64,000 nt of DNA. Source: Heracleum sosnowskyi. Its lineage: Eukaryota > Streptophyta > Magnoliopsida > Apiales > Apiaceae. Under the pieces are notes generated by a model. That model worked only from the letters and a program-made list of their open reading frames with translations. It did not search any database and was not told the origin of the DNA. The translations under genes were made by a program, and so were the position numbers. Location: NCBI GenBank assembly GCA_030848705.1, contig JAUIZM010000026.1, positions 1,302,001-1,366,000 of the forward strand, given 5' to 3'. Shown piece by piece: positions 33,194 to 46,200 of the stretch; within the stretch, counting starts at the first letter, position 1, and the number at the start of each line of letters is the position of its first letter.

Positions 33194-34696
33194 TCCGTGC
33201 ATGAATCGGAGCAGATACCAGGGGACTCCCGATTACGTATACCTCTAAAGGGACCAGGAAAATGGGGAAAAATTGAAGCGGGCCATTTTTGGATATTTTC
33301 TCATAGCTTGACCCTTTGGGTTTATAGAATTGGAGAAAAGTTCATTTGGGGATGTCCGTGCATGAATCGGAGCAGATACCAGGGGACGCTCGATTACGTA
33401 TACCTCTAAAGGGAGGTATACAAGGAAAATGGAGAAAAATTGAAGCGGGCCGTTTTGTGGATATTTTCTCATAGCTTGACCCGATGGGTTTATAGAATTG
33501 CACAAAAGTTCATTTGGGGATGTCCGTGCATGAATCGGTACAGATACCAGGGGACGCCCGATTACGTATACCTCTAAAGGGAGGTATACCAGGAAAATGG
33601 GGAAAAATTGAAGCGGGCCATTTTTGGATATTTTCTCATAGCTTGACCCTTTGGGTTTATAGAATTGTTGAAAAGTTCATTTGGGGATGTCCGTGCATGA
33701 ATCGGAGCAGATACCAGGGGACGCCCGATTACGTATACCTCTAAAGGGAGGTATACAAGGAAAATGGAGAAAAATTGAAGCGGGCCCTTTTGTGGATATT
33801 TTCTCGTAGCTTGACCCTATGGGTTTATAGAATTGCAGTAAAGTTCATTTGGGGATGTCCGTGCCTGAATCGGAGAAGATACCAGGGGACGCCTGATTAC
33901 GTATACCTCTAAAGGGAGGTATACAAGGAAATGTAGAAAAATTGAAGCAGACCCTTTTGTGGATATTTTCTCATAGCTTGACCCTATGGGTTTATAGAAT
34001 TGCATAAAACTTCATTTGTGGATGTTCGTGCCTGAATCAGAGAAGATACCAGGGGACGCCCGATTACGTATACCTCTAAAGGGAGGTATACAAGGAAAAT
34101 GGAGAAAAATTGAAGCGGGCCGTTTTGTGGATATTTTCTCATAGCTTGACCCTATGGGTTTATAGAATTGCACAAAATTTCATTTGGGGATGTCCGTGCA
34201 TGAATCGGAGCAGATACCAGGGGACGCCTGATTACGTATACCTCTAAAGGGAGGTATACCAGGAAAATGGGGAAAAATTGAAGCGGGCCGTTTTGTGGAT
34301 ATTTTCACATAGCTTGACCCTATGGGTTTATAGAATTGCACAAAAGTTCATTTGGGGATGTCCGTGCATGAATCGGAGCAGATACCAGGGGACGCCCGAT
34401 TACGTATACCTCTAAAGGGAGGTATACCAGGAAAATGGGGAAAAATTGAAGCGGGCCGTTTTGTGGATATTTTCTCATAGCTTGACCCTATGGGTTTATA
34501 AAATTGCAGAAAAGTTCATTTGGGGATGTCCGTGCATGAATCGGAGCAGATACCAGGGGACGCCTGATTACGTATACCTCTAAAGGGAGGTATACCAGGA
34601 AAATGGGGAAAAATTGAAGCGGGCCGTTTTGTGGATATTTTCTCATAGCTTGACCCTATGGGTTTATAGAATTGCACAAAAGTTCATTTGGGGATG
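33194..34696 (+). repeat. 9-monomer block a-b-c-k-l-m-e-f-g (1503 bp)
   Basis: This is the canonical 11-mer without d and h, so a 335-bp A/B dimer is missing between c (33523) and k (33690). Class a lacks 6 bp in its dyad near 33253, which shortens the monomer to 161 bp. Confidence 0.84.
33237..33253. repeat. Dyad broken by a 6-bp deletion
   Basis: The left arm gtatacctc and spacer are intact, but the right arm has lost ggtata, so 'aaaggga' runs directly into 'ccagg'. The monomer is 161 bp and has no dyad. Confidence 0.85.
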
Positions 34697-36205
34697 TCCG
34701 TGCATGAATCGGAGCAGATACCAGGGGACTCCCGATTACGTATACCTCTAAAGGGAGGTATACCAGGAAAATGGGGAAAAATTGAAGCGGGCCATTTTTG
34801 GATATTTTCTCATAGCTTGACCCTTTGGGTTTATAGAATTGGAGAAAAGTTCATTTGGGGATGTCCGTGCATGAATCGGAGCAGATACCAGGGGACGCCT
34901 GATTACGTATACCTCTAAAGGGAGGTATATCAGGAAAATGGGGAAAAATTGAAGCCGGCCGTTTTGTGGATATTTTCTCATAGCTTGACCCTATGGGTTT
35001 ATAGAATTGCACAAAAGTTCAATTGGGGATGTCCGTGCATGAATCGGAGCAGATACCAGGGGACGACCGATTACGTATACCTCTAAAGGGAGGTATACCA
35101 GGAAAATGGGGAAAAATTGAAGCGGGCCGTTTTTGGATATTTTCTCATAGCTTGACCCTTTGGGTTTATAGAATTGTAGAAAAGTGCATTTGGGGATATC
35201 CGTGCATGAATCGGAGCAGATACCAGGGGACGCCCGATTACGTATACCTCTAAAGGGAGGTATACAAGGAAAATGGAGAAAAATTGAAGCGGGCCCTTTT
35301 GTGGATATTTTCTCGTAGCTTGACCCTATGGGTTTATAGAATTGCAGTAAAGTTCATTTGGGGATGTCCGTGCCTGAATCGGAGAAGATACCAGGGGACG
35401 CCCGATTACGTATACCTCTAAAGGGAGGTATACAAGGAAATGTAGAAAAATTGAAGCAGACCCTTTTGTGGATATTTTCTCGTAGCTTGACCCTATGGGT
35501 TTATAGAATTGCATAAAACTTCATTTGTGGATGTCCGTGCCTGAATCAGAGAAGATACCAGGGGACGCCCGATTACGTATACCTCTAAAGGGAGGTATAC
35601 AAGGAAAATGGAGAAAAATTGAAGCGGGCCGTTTTGTGGATATTTTCTCATAGCTTGACCCTATGGGTTTATAGAATTGCACAAAATTTCATTTGGGGAT
35701 GTCCGTGCATGAATCGGAGCAGATACCAGGGGACGCCTGATTACGTATACCTCTAAAGGGAGGTATACCAGGAAAATGGGGAAAAATTGAAGCGGCCCGT
35801 TTTGTGGATATTTTCACATAGCTTGACCCTATGGGTTTATAGAATTGCACAAAAGTTCATTTGGGGATGTCCGTGCATGAATCGGAGCAGATACCAGGGG
35901 ACGCCCGATTACGTATACCTCTAAAGGGAGGTATACCAGGAAAATGGGGAAAAATTGAAGCGGGCCGTTTTGTGGATATTTTCTCATAGCTTGACCCTAT
36001 GGGTTTATAGAATTGCAGAAAAGTTCATTTGGGGATGTCCGTGCATGAATCGGAGCGGATACCAGGGGACGCCTGATTACGTATACCTCTAAAGGGAGGT
36101 ATACCAGGAAAATGGGGAAAAATTGAAGCGGGCCGTTTTGTGGATATTTTCTCATAGCTTGACCCTATGGGTTTATAGAATTGCACAAAAGTTCATTTGG
36201 GGATG
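34697..36205 (+). repeat. 9-monomer block a-AB-h-k-l-m-e-f-g (1509 bp)
   Basis: The AB monomer at 34864 has 'gaagccggcc' and ends with 'gttcaattgggg', both shared with the AB monomers at 36373 and 43416. The rest follows the canonical k-l-m-e-f-g order. The h monomer at 35032 has a private 'gacgaccgat'. Confidence 0.82.
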
Positions 36206-37378
36206 TCCGTGCATGAATCGGAGTAGATACCAGGGGACTCCCGATTACGTATACCTCTAAAGGGAGGTATACCAGGAAAATGGGGAAAAATTGAAGCGGG
36301 CCATTTTTGGATATTTTCTCATAGCTTGACCCTTTGGGTTTATAGAATTGGAGAAAAGTTCATTTGGGGATGTCCGTGCATGAATCGGAGCAGATACCAG
36401 GGGACGCCTGATTACGTATACCTCTAAAGGGAGGTATACCAGGAAAATGGGGAAAAATTGAAGCCGGCCGTTTTGTGGATATTTTCTCATAGCTTGACCC
36501 TATGGGTTTATAGAATTGCACAAAAGTTCAATTGGGGATGTCCGTGCATGAATCGGAGCAGATACCAGGGGACGCCCGATTACGTATACCTCTAAAGGGT
36601 GGTATACCAGGAAAATGGGGAAAAATTGAAGCGGGCCGTTTTGTGGATATTTTCTCATAGCTTGACCCTATGGGTTTATAGAATTGCATAAAAGTTCATT
36701 TGGGGATGTCCGTGCATGAATCGGAGCAGATACCAGGGGACGCCTGATTACGTATACCTCTAAAGGGAGGTATACCAGGAAAATGGGGAAAAATTGAAGC
36801 GGGCCGTTTTATGGATATTTTCTCATAGATTGACCCTATGGGTTTATAGAATTGCACAAAAGTTCATTTGGGGATGTCCGTGCATGAATCGGTACAGATA
36901 CCAGGGGACGCCCGATTACGTATACCTCTAAAGGGAGGTATACCAGGAAAATGGGGAAAAATTGAAGCGGGCCATTTTTGGATATTTTCTCATAGCTTGA
37001 CCCTTTGGGTTGATAGAATTGTAGAAAAGTTCATTTGGGGATGTCCGTGCATGAATCGAAGCAGATACCAGGGGACGCCCGATTACGTATACCTCTAAAG
37101 GGAGGTATACAAGGAAAATGGAGAAAAATTAAAGCGGGCCGTTTTGTGGATATTTTCTCATAGCTTGACCCTATGGGTTTATAGAATTGCACAAAAGTTC
37201 ATTTGGGGATGTCCGTGCATGAATCGGAGCAGATACCAGGGGACGCCCGATTACGTATACCTCTAAAGGGAGGTATACCAGGAAAATGGGGAAAAATTGA
37301 AGCGGGCCATTTTTGGATATTTTCTCATAGCTTGACCCTTTGGGTTTATAGAATTGTAGAAAAGTTCATTTGGGGATA

Positions 37379-38720
37379 TCCGTGCATGAATCGGAGCAGA
37401 TACCAGGGGACGCCCGATTACGTATACCTCTAAAGGGAGGTATACAAGGAAAATGGAGAAAAATTGAAGCAGGCCCTTTTGTGGATATTTTCTCATAGCT
37501 TGACCCTATGGGTTTATAGAATTGCAGAAAAGTTCATTTGGGGATATCCGTGCATGAATCGGAGCAGATACCAGGGGACGCCTGATTACGTATACCTCTA
37601 AAGGGAGGTATACCAGGAAAATGGGGAAAAATTGAAGCGGGCCGTTTTGTGGATATTTTCTCATAGCTTGACCCTATGGGTTTATAGAATTGCACAAAAG
37701 TTCATTTGGGGATGTCCGTGCATGAATCGGAGCAGATACCAGGGGACTCCCGATTACGTATACCTCTAAAGGGAGGTATACCAGGAAAATGGGGAAAAAT
37801 TGAAGCGGGCCGTTTTGTGGATATTTTCTCATAGCTTGACCCTATGGGTTTATAGAATTGCACAAAAGTTCATTTGGGGATGTCCGTGCATGAATCGGAG
37901 CAGATACCAGGGGACTCCCGATTACGTATACCTCTAAAGGGAGGTATACCAGGAAAATGGGGAAAAATTGAAGCGGGCCATTTTTGGATATTTTCTCATA
38001 GCTTGACCCTTTGGGTTTATAGAATTGGAGAAAAGTTCATTTGGGGATGTCCGTGCATGAATCGGAGCAGATACCAGGGGACGCCCGATTACGTATACCT
38101 CTAAAGGGAGGTATACCAGGAAAATGGGGAAAAATTGAAGCGGGCCGTTTTGTGGATATTTTCTCATAGCTTGACCCTATGGGTTTATAGAATTGCAGAA
38201 AAGTTCATTTGGGGATGTCCGTGCATGAATCGGAGCAGATACCAGGGGACGCCTGATTACGTATACCTCTAAAGGGAGGTATACCAGGAAAATGGGGAAA
38301 AATTGAAGCGGTCCGTTTTGTGGATATTTTCTCATAGCTTGACCCTATGGGTTTATAGAATTGCACAAAAGTTCATTTGGGGATGTCCGTGCATGAATCG
38401 GAGCAGATACCAGGGGACTCCCGATAACGTATACCTCTAAAGGGAGGTTTACCAGGAAAATGGGGAAAAATTGAAGCGGGCCATTTTTGGATATTTTCTC
38501 ATAGCTTGACCCTTTGGGTTTATAGAATTGGAGAAAAGTTCATTTGGGGATGTCCGTGCATGAATCGGAGCAGATACCAAGGGACGCCCGATTACGTATA
38601 CCTCTAAAGGGAGGTATACCAGGAAAATGGGGAAAAATTGAAGCGGGCCGTTTTGTGGATATTTTCTCATAGCTTGACCCTATGGGTTTATAGAATTGCA
38701 GAAAAGTTCATTTGTGGATG
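37379..38720 (+). repeat. 8-mer, first of a tandem pair inside the 7-kb unit (1342 bp)
   Basis: Order i-e-x-a-f-g-a-f. It is followed at once by a 1342-bp near copy. The second a (38386) has 'gataacg' and 'gaggtttacc', and the last f (38553) has 'ccaagggacg' and catttgtgg. The duplicate in the other 7-kb copy is at 44422-45763. Confidence 0.86.
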
Positions 38721-40062
38721 TCCGTGCATGAATCGGAGCAGATACCAGGGGACGCCTGATTACGTATACCTCTAAAGGGAGGTATACAAGGAAAATGGAG
38801 AAAAATTGAAGCAGGCCCTTTTGTGGATATTTTCTCATAGCTTGACCCTATGGGTTTATAGAATTGCAGAAAAGTTCATTTGGGGATATCCGTGCATGAA
38901 TCGGAGCAGATACCAGGGGACGCCTGATTACGTATACCTCTAAAGGGAGGTATACCAGGAAAATGGGGAAAAATTGAAGCGGGCCGTTTTGTGGATATTT
39001 TCTCATAGCTTGACCCTATGGGTTTATAGAATTGCACAAAAGTTCATTTGGGGATGTCCGTGCATGAATCGGAGCAGATACCAGGGGACTCCCGATTACG
39101 TATACCTCTAAAGGGAGGTATACCAGGAAAATGGGGAAAAATTGAAGCGGGCCGTTTTGTGGATATTTTCTCATAGCTTGACCCTATGGGTTTATAGAAT
39201 TGCACAAAAGTTCATTTGGGGATGTCCGTGCATGAATCGGAGCAGATACCAGGGGACTCCCGATTACGTATACCTCTAAAGGGAGGTATACCAGGAAAAT
39301 GGGGAAAAATTGAAGCGGGCCATTTTTGGATATTTTCTCATAGCTTGACCCTTTGGGTTTATAGAATTGGAGAAAAGTTCATTTGGGGATGTCCGTGCAT
39401 GAATCGGAGCAGATACCAGGGGACGCCCGATTACGTATACCTCTAAAGGGAGGTATACCAGGAAAATGGGGAAAAATTGAAGCGGGCCGTTTTGTGGATA
39501 TTTTCTCACAGCTTGACCCTATGGGTTTATAGAATTGCAGAAAAGTTCATTTGGGGATGTCCGTGCATGAATCGGAGCAGATACCAGGGGACGCCTGATT
39601 ACGTATACCTCTAAAGGGAGGTATACCAGGAAAATGGGGAAAAATTGAAGCGGTCCGTTTTGTGGATATTTTCTCATAGCTTGACCCTATGGGTTTATAG
39701 AATTGCACAAAAGTTCATTTGGGGATGTCCGTGCATGAATCGGAGCAGATACCAGGGGACTCCCGATTACGTATACCTCTAAAGGTAGGTATACCAGGAA
39801 AATGGGGAAAAATTGAAGCGGGCCATTTTTGGATATTTTCTCATAGCTTGACCCTTTGGGTTTATAGAATTGGAGAAAAGTTCATTTGGGGATGTCCGTG
39901 CATGAATCGGAGCAGATACCAAGGGACGCCCGATTACGTATACCTCTAAAGGGAGGTATACCAGGAAAATGGGGAAAAATTGAAGCGGGCCGTTTTGTGG
40001 ATATTTTCTCATAGCTTGACCCTATGGGTTTATAGAATTGCAGAAAAGTTCATTTGTGGATG
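38721..40062 (+). repeat. 8-mer, second of the tandem pair (1342 bp)
   Basis: Same order i-e-x-a-f-g-a-f. Its first monomer has gcctgat in front of the i body, so it is a g/i hybrid at the junction. The last f again carries 'ccaagggacg' and catttgtgg. The matching copy in the second 7-kb unit is at 45764-47105. Confidence 0.85.
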
Positions 40063-43000
40063 TCCGTGCATGAATCGGAGCAGATACCAGGGGACGCCTG
40101 ATTACGTATACCTCTAAAGGGAGGTATACCAGGAAAATGGGGAAAAATTGAAGCGGGCCGTTTTGTGGATATTTTCTCATAGCTTGACCCTATGGGTTTA
40201 TAGAATTGCACAAAAGTTCATTTGGGGATGTCCGTGCATGAATCGGAGCAGATACCAGGGGACTCCCGATTACGTATACCTCTAAAGGGAAGTATACCAG
40301 GAAAATGGGGAAAAATTGAAGCGGGCCATTTTTGGATATTTTCTCATAGCTTGACCCTTTGGGTTTATAGAATTGGAGAAAAGTTCATTTGGGGATGTCC
40401 GTGCATGAATCGGAGCAGATACCAGGGGACGCTCGATTACGTATACCTCTAAAGGGAGGTATACAAGGAAAATGGAGAAAAATTGAAGCGGGCCGTTTTG
40501 TGGATATTTTCTCATAGCTTGACTCGATGGGTTTATAGAATTGCACAAAAGTTCATTTGGGGATGTCCGTGCATGAATCGGTACAGATACCAGGGGACGC
40601 CCGATTACGTATACCTCTAAAGGGAGGTATACCAGGAAAATGGGGAAAAATTGAAGCCGGCCATTTTTGGATATTTTCTCATAGCTTGACCCTTTGGGTT
40701 TATAGAATTGTAGAAAAGTTCATTTGGGGATGTCCGTGCATGAATCGGAGCAGATACCAGGGGACGCCCGATTACGTATACCTCTAAAGGGAGGTATACA
40801 AGGAAAATGGAGAAAAATTAAAGCGGGCCGTTTTGTGGATATTTTCTCATAGCTTGACCCTATGGGTTTATAGAATTGCAGTAAAGTTCATTTGGGGATG
40901 TCCGTGCCTGAATCGGAGAAGATACCAGGGGATGCCCGATTACGTATACCTCTAAAGGGAGGTATATAAGGAAATGTAGAAAAATTGAAGCAGACCCTTT
41001 TGTGGATATTTTCTCGTAGCTTGACCCTATGGGTTTATAGAATTGCATAAAACTTCATTTGTGGATGTCCGTGCCTGAATCAGAGAAGATACCAGGGGAC
41101 GCCCGATTTCGTATACCTATAAAGGGAGGTATACAAGGAAAATGGAGAAAAATTGAAGCGGGCCGTTTTGTGGATATTTTCTCATAGCTTGACCCTATGG
41201 GTTTATAGAATTGCACAAAATTTCATTTGGGGATGTCCGTGCATGAATCGGAGCAGATACCAGGGGACGCCTGATTACGTATACCTCTAAAGGGAGGTAT
41301 ACCAGGAAAATGGGGAAAAATTGAAGCGGGCCGATTTGTGGATATTTTCTCATAGCTTGACCCTATGGGTTTATAGAATTGCAGAAAAGTTCATTTGGGG
41401 ATGTCCGTGCATGAATCGGAGCAGATACCAGGGGACGCCCGATTACGTATACCTCTAAAGGGAGGTATACCAGGAAAATGGGGAAAAATTGAAGCGGGCC
41501 GTTTTGTGGATATTTTCTCATAACTTGACCCTATGGGTTTATAGAATTGCAGAAAAGTTCATTTGGGGATGTCCGTGCATGAATCGGAGCAGATACCAGG
41601 GGACGCCTGATTACGTATACCTCTAAAGGGAGGTATACCAGGAAAATGGGGAAAAATTGAAGCGGGCCGTTTTGTGGATATTTTCTCATAGCTTGACCCT
41701 TTGGGTTTATAGAATTGTAGAAAAGTTCATTTGGGGATGTCCGTGCATGAATCGGAGCAGATACCAGGGGACGCCCGATTACGTATACCTCTAAAGGGAG
41801 GTATACAAGGAAAATGGAGAAAAATTGAAGCGGGCCGTTTTGTGGATATTTTCTCATAGCTTGACCCTATGGGTTTATAGAATTGCAGAAAAGTTCATTT
41901 GGGGATGTCCGTGCATGAATCGGAGCAGATACCAGGGGACGCCTGATTACGTATACCTCTAAAGGGAGGTATACCAGGAAAATGGGGAAAAATTGAAGCG
42001 GGCCGTTTTGTGGATATTTTCTCATAGCTTGACCCTATGGGTTTATAGAATTGCACAAAAGTTCATTTGGGGATGTCCGTGCATGAATCGGAGCAGATAC
42101 CAGGGGACTCCCGATTACGTATACCTCTAAAGGGAGGTATACCAGGAAAATGGGGAAAAATTTAAGCGGGCCATTTTTGGATATTTTCTCATAGCTTGAC
42201 CCTTTGGGTTTATAGAATTGGAGAAAAGTTCATTTGGGGATGTCCGTGCATGAATCGGAGAAGATACCAGGGGACGCTCGATTACGTATACCTCTAAAGG
42301 GAGGTATACAAGGAAAATGGAGAAAAATTGAAGCGGGCCGTTTTGTGGATATTTTCTCATAGCTTGACTCGATGGGTTTATAGAATTGCACAAAAGTTCA
42401 TTTGGGGATGTCCGTGCATGAATCGGTACAGATACCAGGGGACGCCCGATTACGTATACCTCTAAAGGGAGGTATACCAGGAAAATGGGGAAAAATTGAA
42501 GCGGGCCATTTTTGGATATTTTCTCATAGCTTGACCCTTTGGGTTTATAGAATTGTAGAAAAGTTCATTTGGGGATGTCCGTGCATGAATCGGAGCAGAT
42601 ACCAGGGGACGCCCGATTACGTATACCTCTAAAGGGAGGTATACAAGGAAAATGGAGAAAAATTGAAGCGGGCCGTTTTGTGGATATTTTCTCATAGCTT
42701 GACCCTATGGGTTTATAGAATTGCACAAAAGTTCATTTGGGGATGTCCGTGCATGAATCGGAGCAGATACCAGGGGACGCCTGATTACGTATACCTCTAA
42801 AGGGAGGTATACCAGGAAAATGGGGAAAAATTGAAGCGGGCCGTTTTTGGATATTTTCTCATAGCTTGACCCTTTGGGTTTATAGAATTGTAGAAAAGTT
42901 CATTTGGGGATGTCCGTGCATGAATCGGAGCAGATACCAGGGGACGCCCGATTACGTATACCTCTAAAGGGAGGTATACAAGGAAAATGGAGAAAAATTG

Positions 43001-43248
43001 AAGCGGGCCGTTTTGTGGATATTTTCTCATAGCTTGACCCTATGGGTTTATAGAATTGCAGAAAAGTTCATTTGGGGATGTCCGTGCATGAATCGGAGCA
43101 GATACCAGGGGACGCCTGATTACGTATACCTCTAAAGGGAGGTATACCAGGAAAATGGGGAAAAATTGAAGCGGGCCGTTTTGTGGATATTTTCTCATAG
43201 CTTGACCCTATGGGTTTATAGAATTGCACAAAAGTTCATTTGGGGATG

Positions 43249-46200
43249 TCCGTGCATGAATCGGAGCAGATACCAGGGGACTCCCGATTACGTATACCTC
43301 TAAAGGGAGGTATACCAGGAAAATGGGGAAAAATTGAAGCGGGCCATTTTTGGATATTTTCTCATAGCTTGACCCTTTGGGTTTATAGAATTGGAGAAAA
43401 GTTCATTTGGGGATGTCCGTGCATGAATCGGAGCAGATACCAGGGGACGCCTGATTACGTATACCTCTAAAGGGAGGTATACCAGGAAAATGGGGAAAAA
43501 TTGAAGCCGGCCGTTTTGTGGATATTTTCTCATAGCTTGACCCTATGGGTTTATAGAATTGCACAAAAGTTCAATTGGGGATGTCCGTGCATGAATCGGA
43601 GCAGATACCAGGGGACGCCCGATTACGTATACCTCTAAAGGGTGGTATACCAGGAAAATGGGGAAAAATTGAAGCGGGCCGTTTTGTGGATATTTTCTCA
43701 TAGCTTGACCCTATGGGTTTATAGAATTGCATAAAAGTTCATTTGGGGATGTCCGTGCATGAATCGGAGCAGATACCAGGGGACGCCTGATTACGTATAC
43801 CTCTAAAGGGAGGTATACCAGGAAAATGGGGAAAAATTGAAGCGGGCCGTTTTATGGATATTTTCTCATAGATTGACCCTATGGGTTTATAGAATTGCAC
43901 AAAAGTTCATTTGGGGATGTCCGTGCATGAATCGGTACAGATACCAGGGGACGCCCGATTACGTATACCTCTAAAGGGAGGTATACCAGGAAAATGGGGA
44001 AAAATTGAAGCGGGCCATTTTTGGATATTTTCTCATAGCTTGACCCTTTGGGTTGATAGAATTGTAGAAAAGTTCATTTGGGGATGTCCGTGCATGAATC
44101 GAAGCAGATACCAGGGGACGCCCGATTACGTATACCTCTAAAGGGAGGTATACAAGGAAAATGGAGAAAAATTAAAGCGGGCCGTTTTGTGGATATTTTC
44201 TCATAGCTTGACCCTATGGGTTTATAGAATTGCACAAAAGTTCATTTGGGGATGTCCGTGCATGAATCGGAGCAGATACCAGGGGACGCCCGATTACGTA
44301 TACCTCTAAAGGGAGGTATACCAGGAAAATGGGGAAAAATTGAAGCGGGCCATTTTTGGATATTTTCTCATAGCTTGACCCTTTGGGTTTATAGAATTGT
44401 AGAAAAGTTCATTTGGGGATATCCGTGCATGAATCGGAGCAGATACCAGGGGACGCCCGATTACGTATACCTCTAAAGGGAGGTATACAAGGAAAATGGA
44501 GAAAAATTGAAGCAGGCCCTTTTGTGGATATTTTCTCATAGCTTGACCCTATGGGTTTATAGAATTGCAGAAAAGTTCATTTGGGGATATCCGTGCATGA
44601 ATCGGAGCAGATACCAGGGGACGCCTGATTACGTATACCTCTAAAGGGAGGTATACCAGGAAAATGGGGAAAAATTGAAGCGGGCCGTTTTGTGGATATT
44701 TTCTCATAGCTTGACCCTATGGGTTTATAGAATTGCACAAAAGTTCATTTGGGGATGTCCGTGCATGAATCGGAGCAGATACCAGGGGACTCCCGATTAC
44801 GTATACCTCTAAAGGGAGGTATACCAGGAAAATGGGGAAAAATTGAAGCGGGCCGTTTTGTGGATATTTTCTCATAGCTTGACCCTATGGGTTTATAGAA
44901 TTGCACAAAAGTTCATTTGGGGATGTCCGTGCATGAATCGGAGCAGATACCAGGGGACTCCCGATTACGTATACCTCTAAAGGGAGGTATACCAGGAAAA
45001 TGGGGAAAAATTGAAGCGGGCCATTTTTGGATATTTTCTCATAGCTTGACCCTTTGGGTTTATAGAATTGGAGAAAAGTTCATTTGGGGATGTCCGTGCA
45101 TGAATCGGAGCAGATACCAGGGGACGCCCGATTACGTATACCTCTAAAGGGAGGTATACCAGGAAAATGGGGAAAAATTGAAGCGGGCCGTTTTGTGGAT
45201 ATTTTCTCATAGCTTGACCCTATGGGTTTATAGAATTGCAGAAAAGTTCATTTGGGGATGTCCGTGCATGAATCGGAGCAGATACCAGGGGACGCCTGAT
45301 TACGTATACCTCTAAAGGGAGGTATACCAGGAAAATGGGGAAAAATTGAAGCGGTCCGTTTTGTGGATATTTTCTCATAGCTTGACCCTATGGGTTTATA
45401 GAATTGCACAAAAGTTCATTTGGGGATGTCCGTGCATGAATCGGAGCAGATACCAGGGGACTCCCGATAACGTATACCTCTAAAGGGAGGTTTACCAGGA
45501 AAATGGGGAAAAATTGAAGCGGGCCATTTTTGGATATTTTCTCATAGCTTGACCCTTTGGGTTTATAGAATTGGAGAAAAGTTCATTTGGGGATGTCCGT
45601 GCATGAATCGGAGCAGATACCAAGGGACGCCCGATTACGTATACCTCTAAAGGGAGGTATACCAGGAAAATGGGGAAAAATTGAAGCGGGCCGTTTTGTG
45701 GATATTTTCTCATAGCTTGACCCTATGGGTTTATAGAATTGCAGAAAAGTTCATTTGTGGATGTCCGTGCATGAATCGGAGCAGATACCAGGGGACGCCT
45801 GATTACGTATACCTCTAAAGGGAGGTATACAAGGAAAATGGAGAAAAATTGAAGCAGGCCCTTTTGTGGATATTTTCTCATAGCTTGACCCTATGGGTTT
45901 ATAGAATTGCAGAAAAGTTCATTTGGGGATATCCGTGCATGAATCGGAGCAGATACCAGGGGACGCCTGATTACGTATACCTCTAAAGGGAGGTATACCA
46001 GGAAAATGGGGAAAAATTGAAGCGGGCCGTTTTGTGGATATTTTCTCATAGCTTGACCCTATGGGTTTATAGAATTGCACAAAAGTTCATTTGGGGATGT
46101 CCGTGCATGAATCGGAGCAGATACCAGGGGACTCCCGATTACGTATACCTCTAAAGGGAGGTATACCAGGAAAATGGGGAAAAATTGAAGCGGGCCGTTT

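Larger units (their letters stand above)
36206..43248 (+). repeat. 7043-bp segmental tandem duplication, copy 1 (42 monomers)
   Basis: Every rare variant I checked recurs exactly 7043 bp downstream: 'gggttgatag' (about 37010), 'gaggtttacc' (38445), 'ctcacagcttg' (39507), 'aaaggtagg' (39783), 'aaagggaagt' (40287), 'gatttcgtatacctata' (41105), 'cataacttg' (41518) and 'aatttaagcgg' (42160). The only difference I noticed is agtagatac at 36221 against agcagatac in copy 2. The exact left breakpoint lies between about 35870 and 36240. Confidence 0.92.

Noticed and set aside
27000..33500. Simple sequencing noise as the cause of the small indels near 27790, 31071, 32309 and 33253
   Set aside because: I could not confirm this as the explanation. 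Some indels elsewhere (55893 and 58073; 59905 and 62585) are shared between HOR copies and so look real, but these four are single-copy and remain possible read errors.
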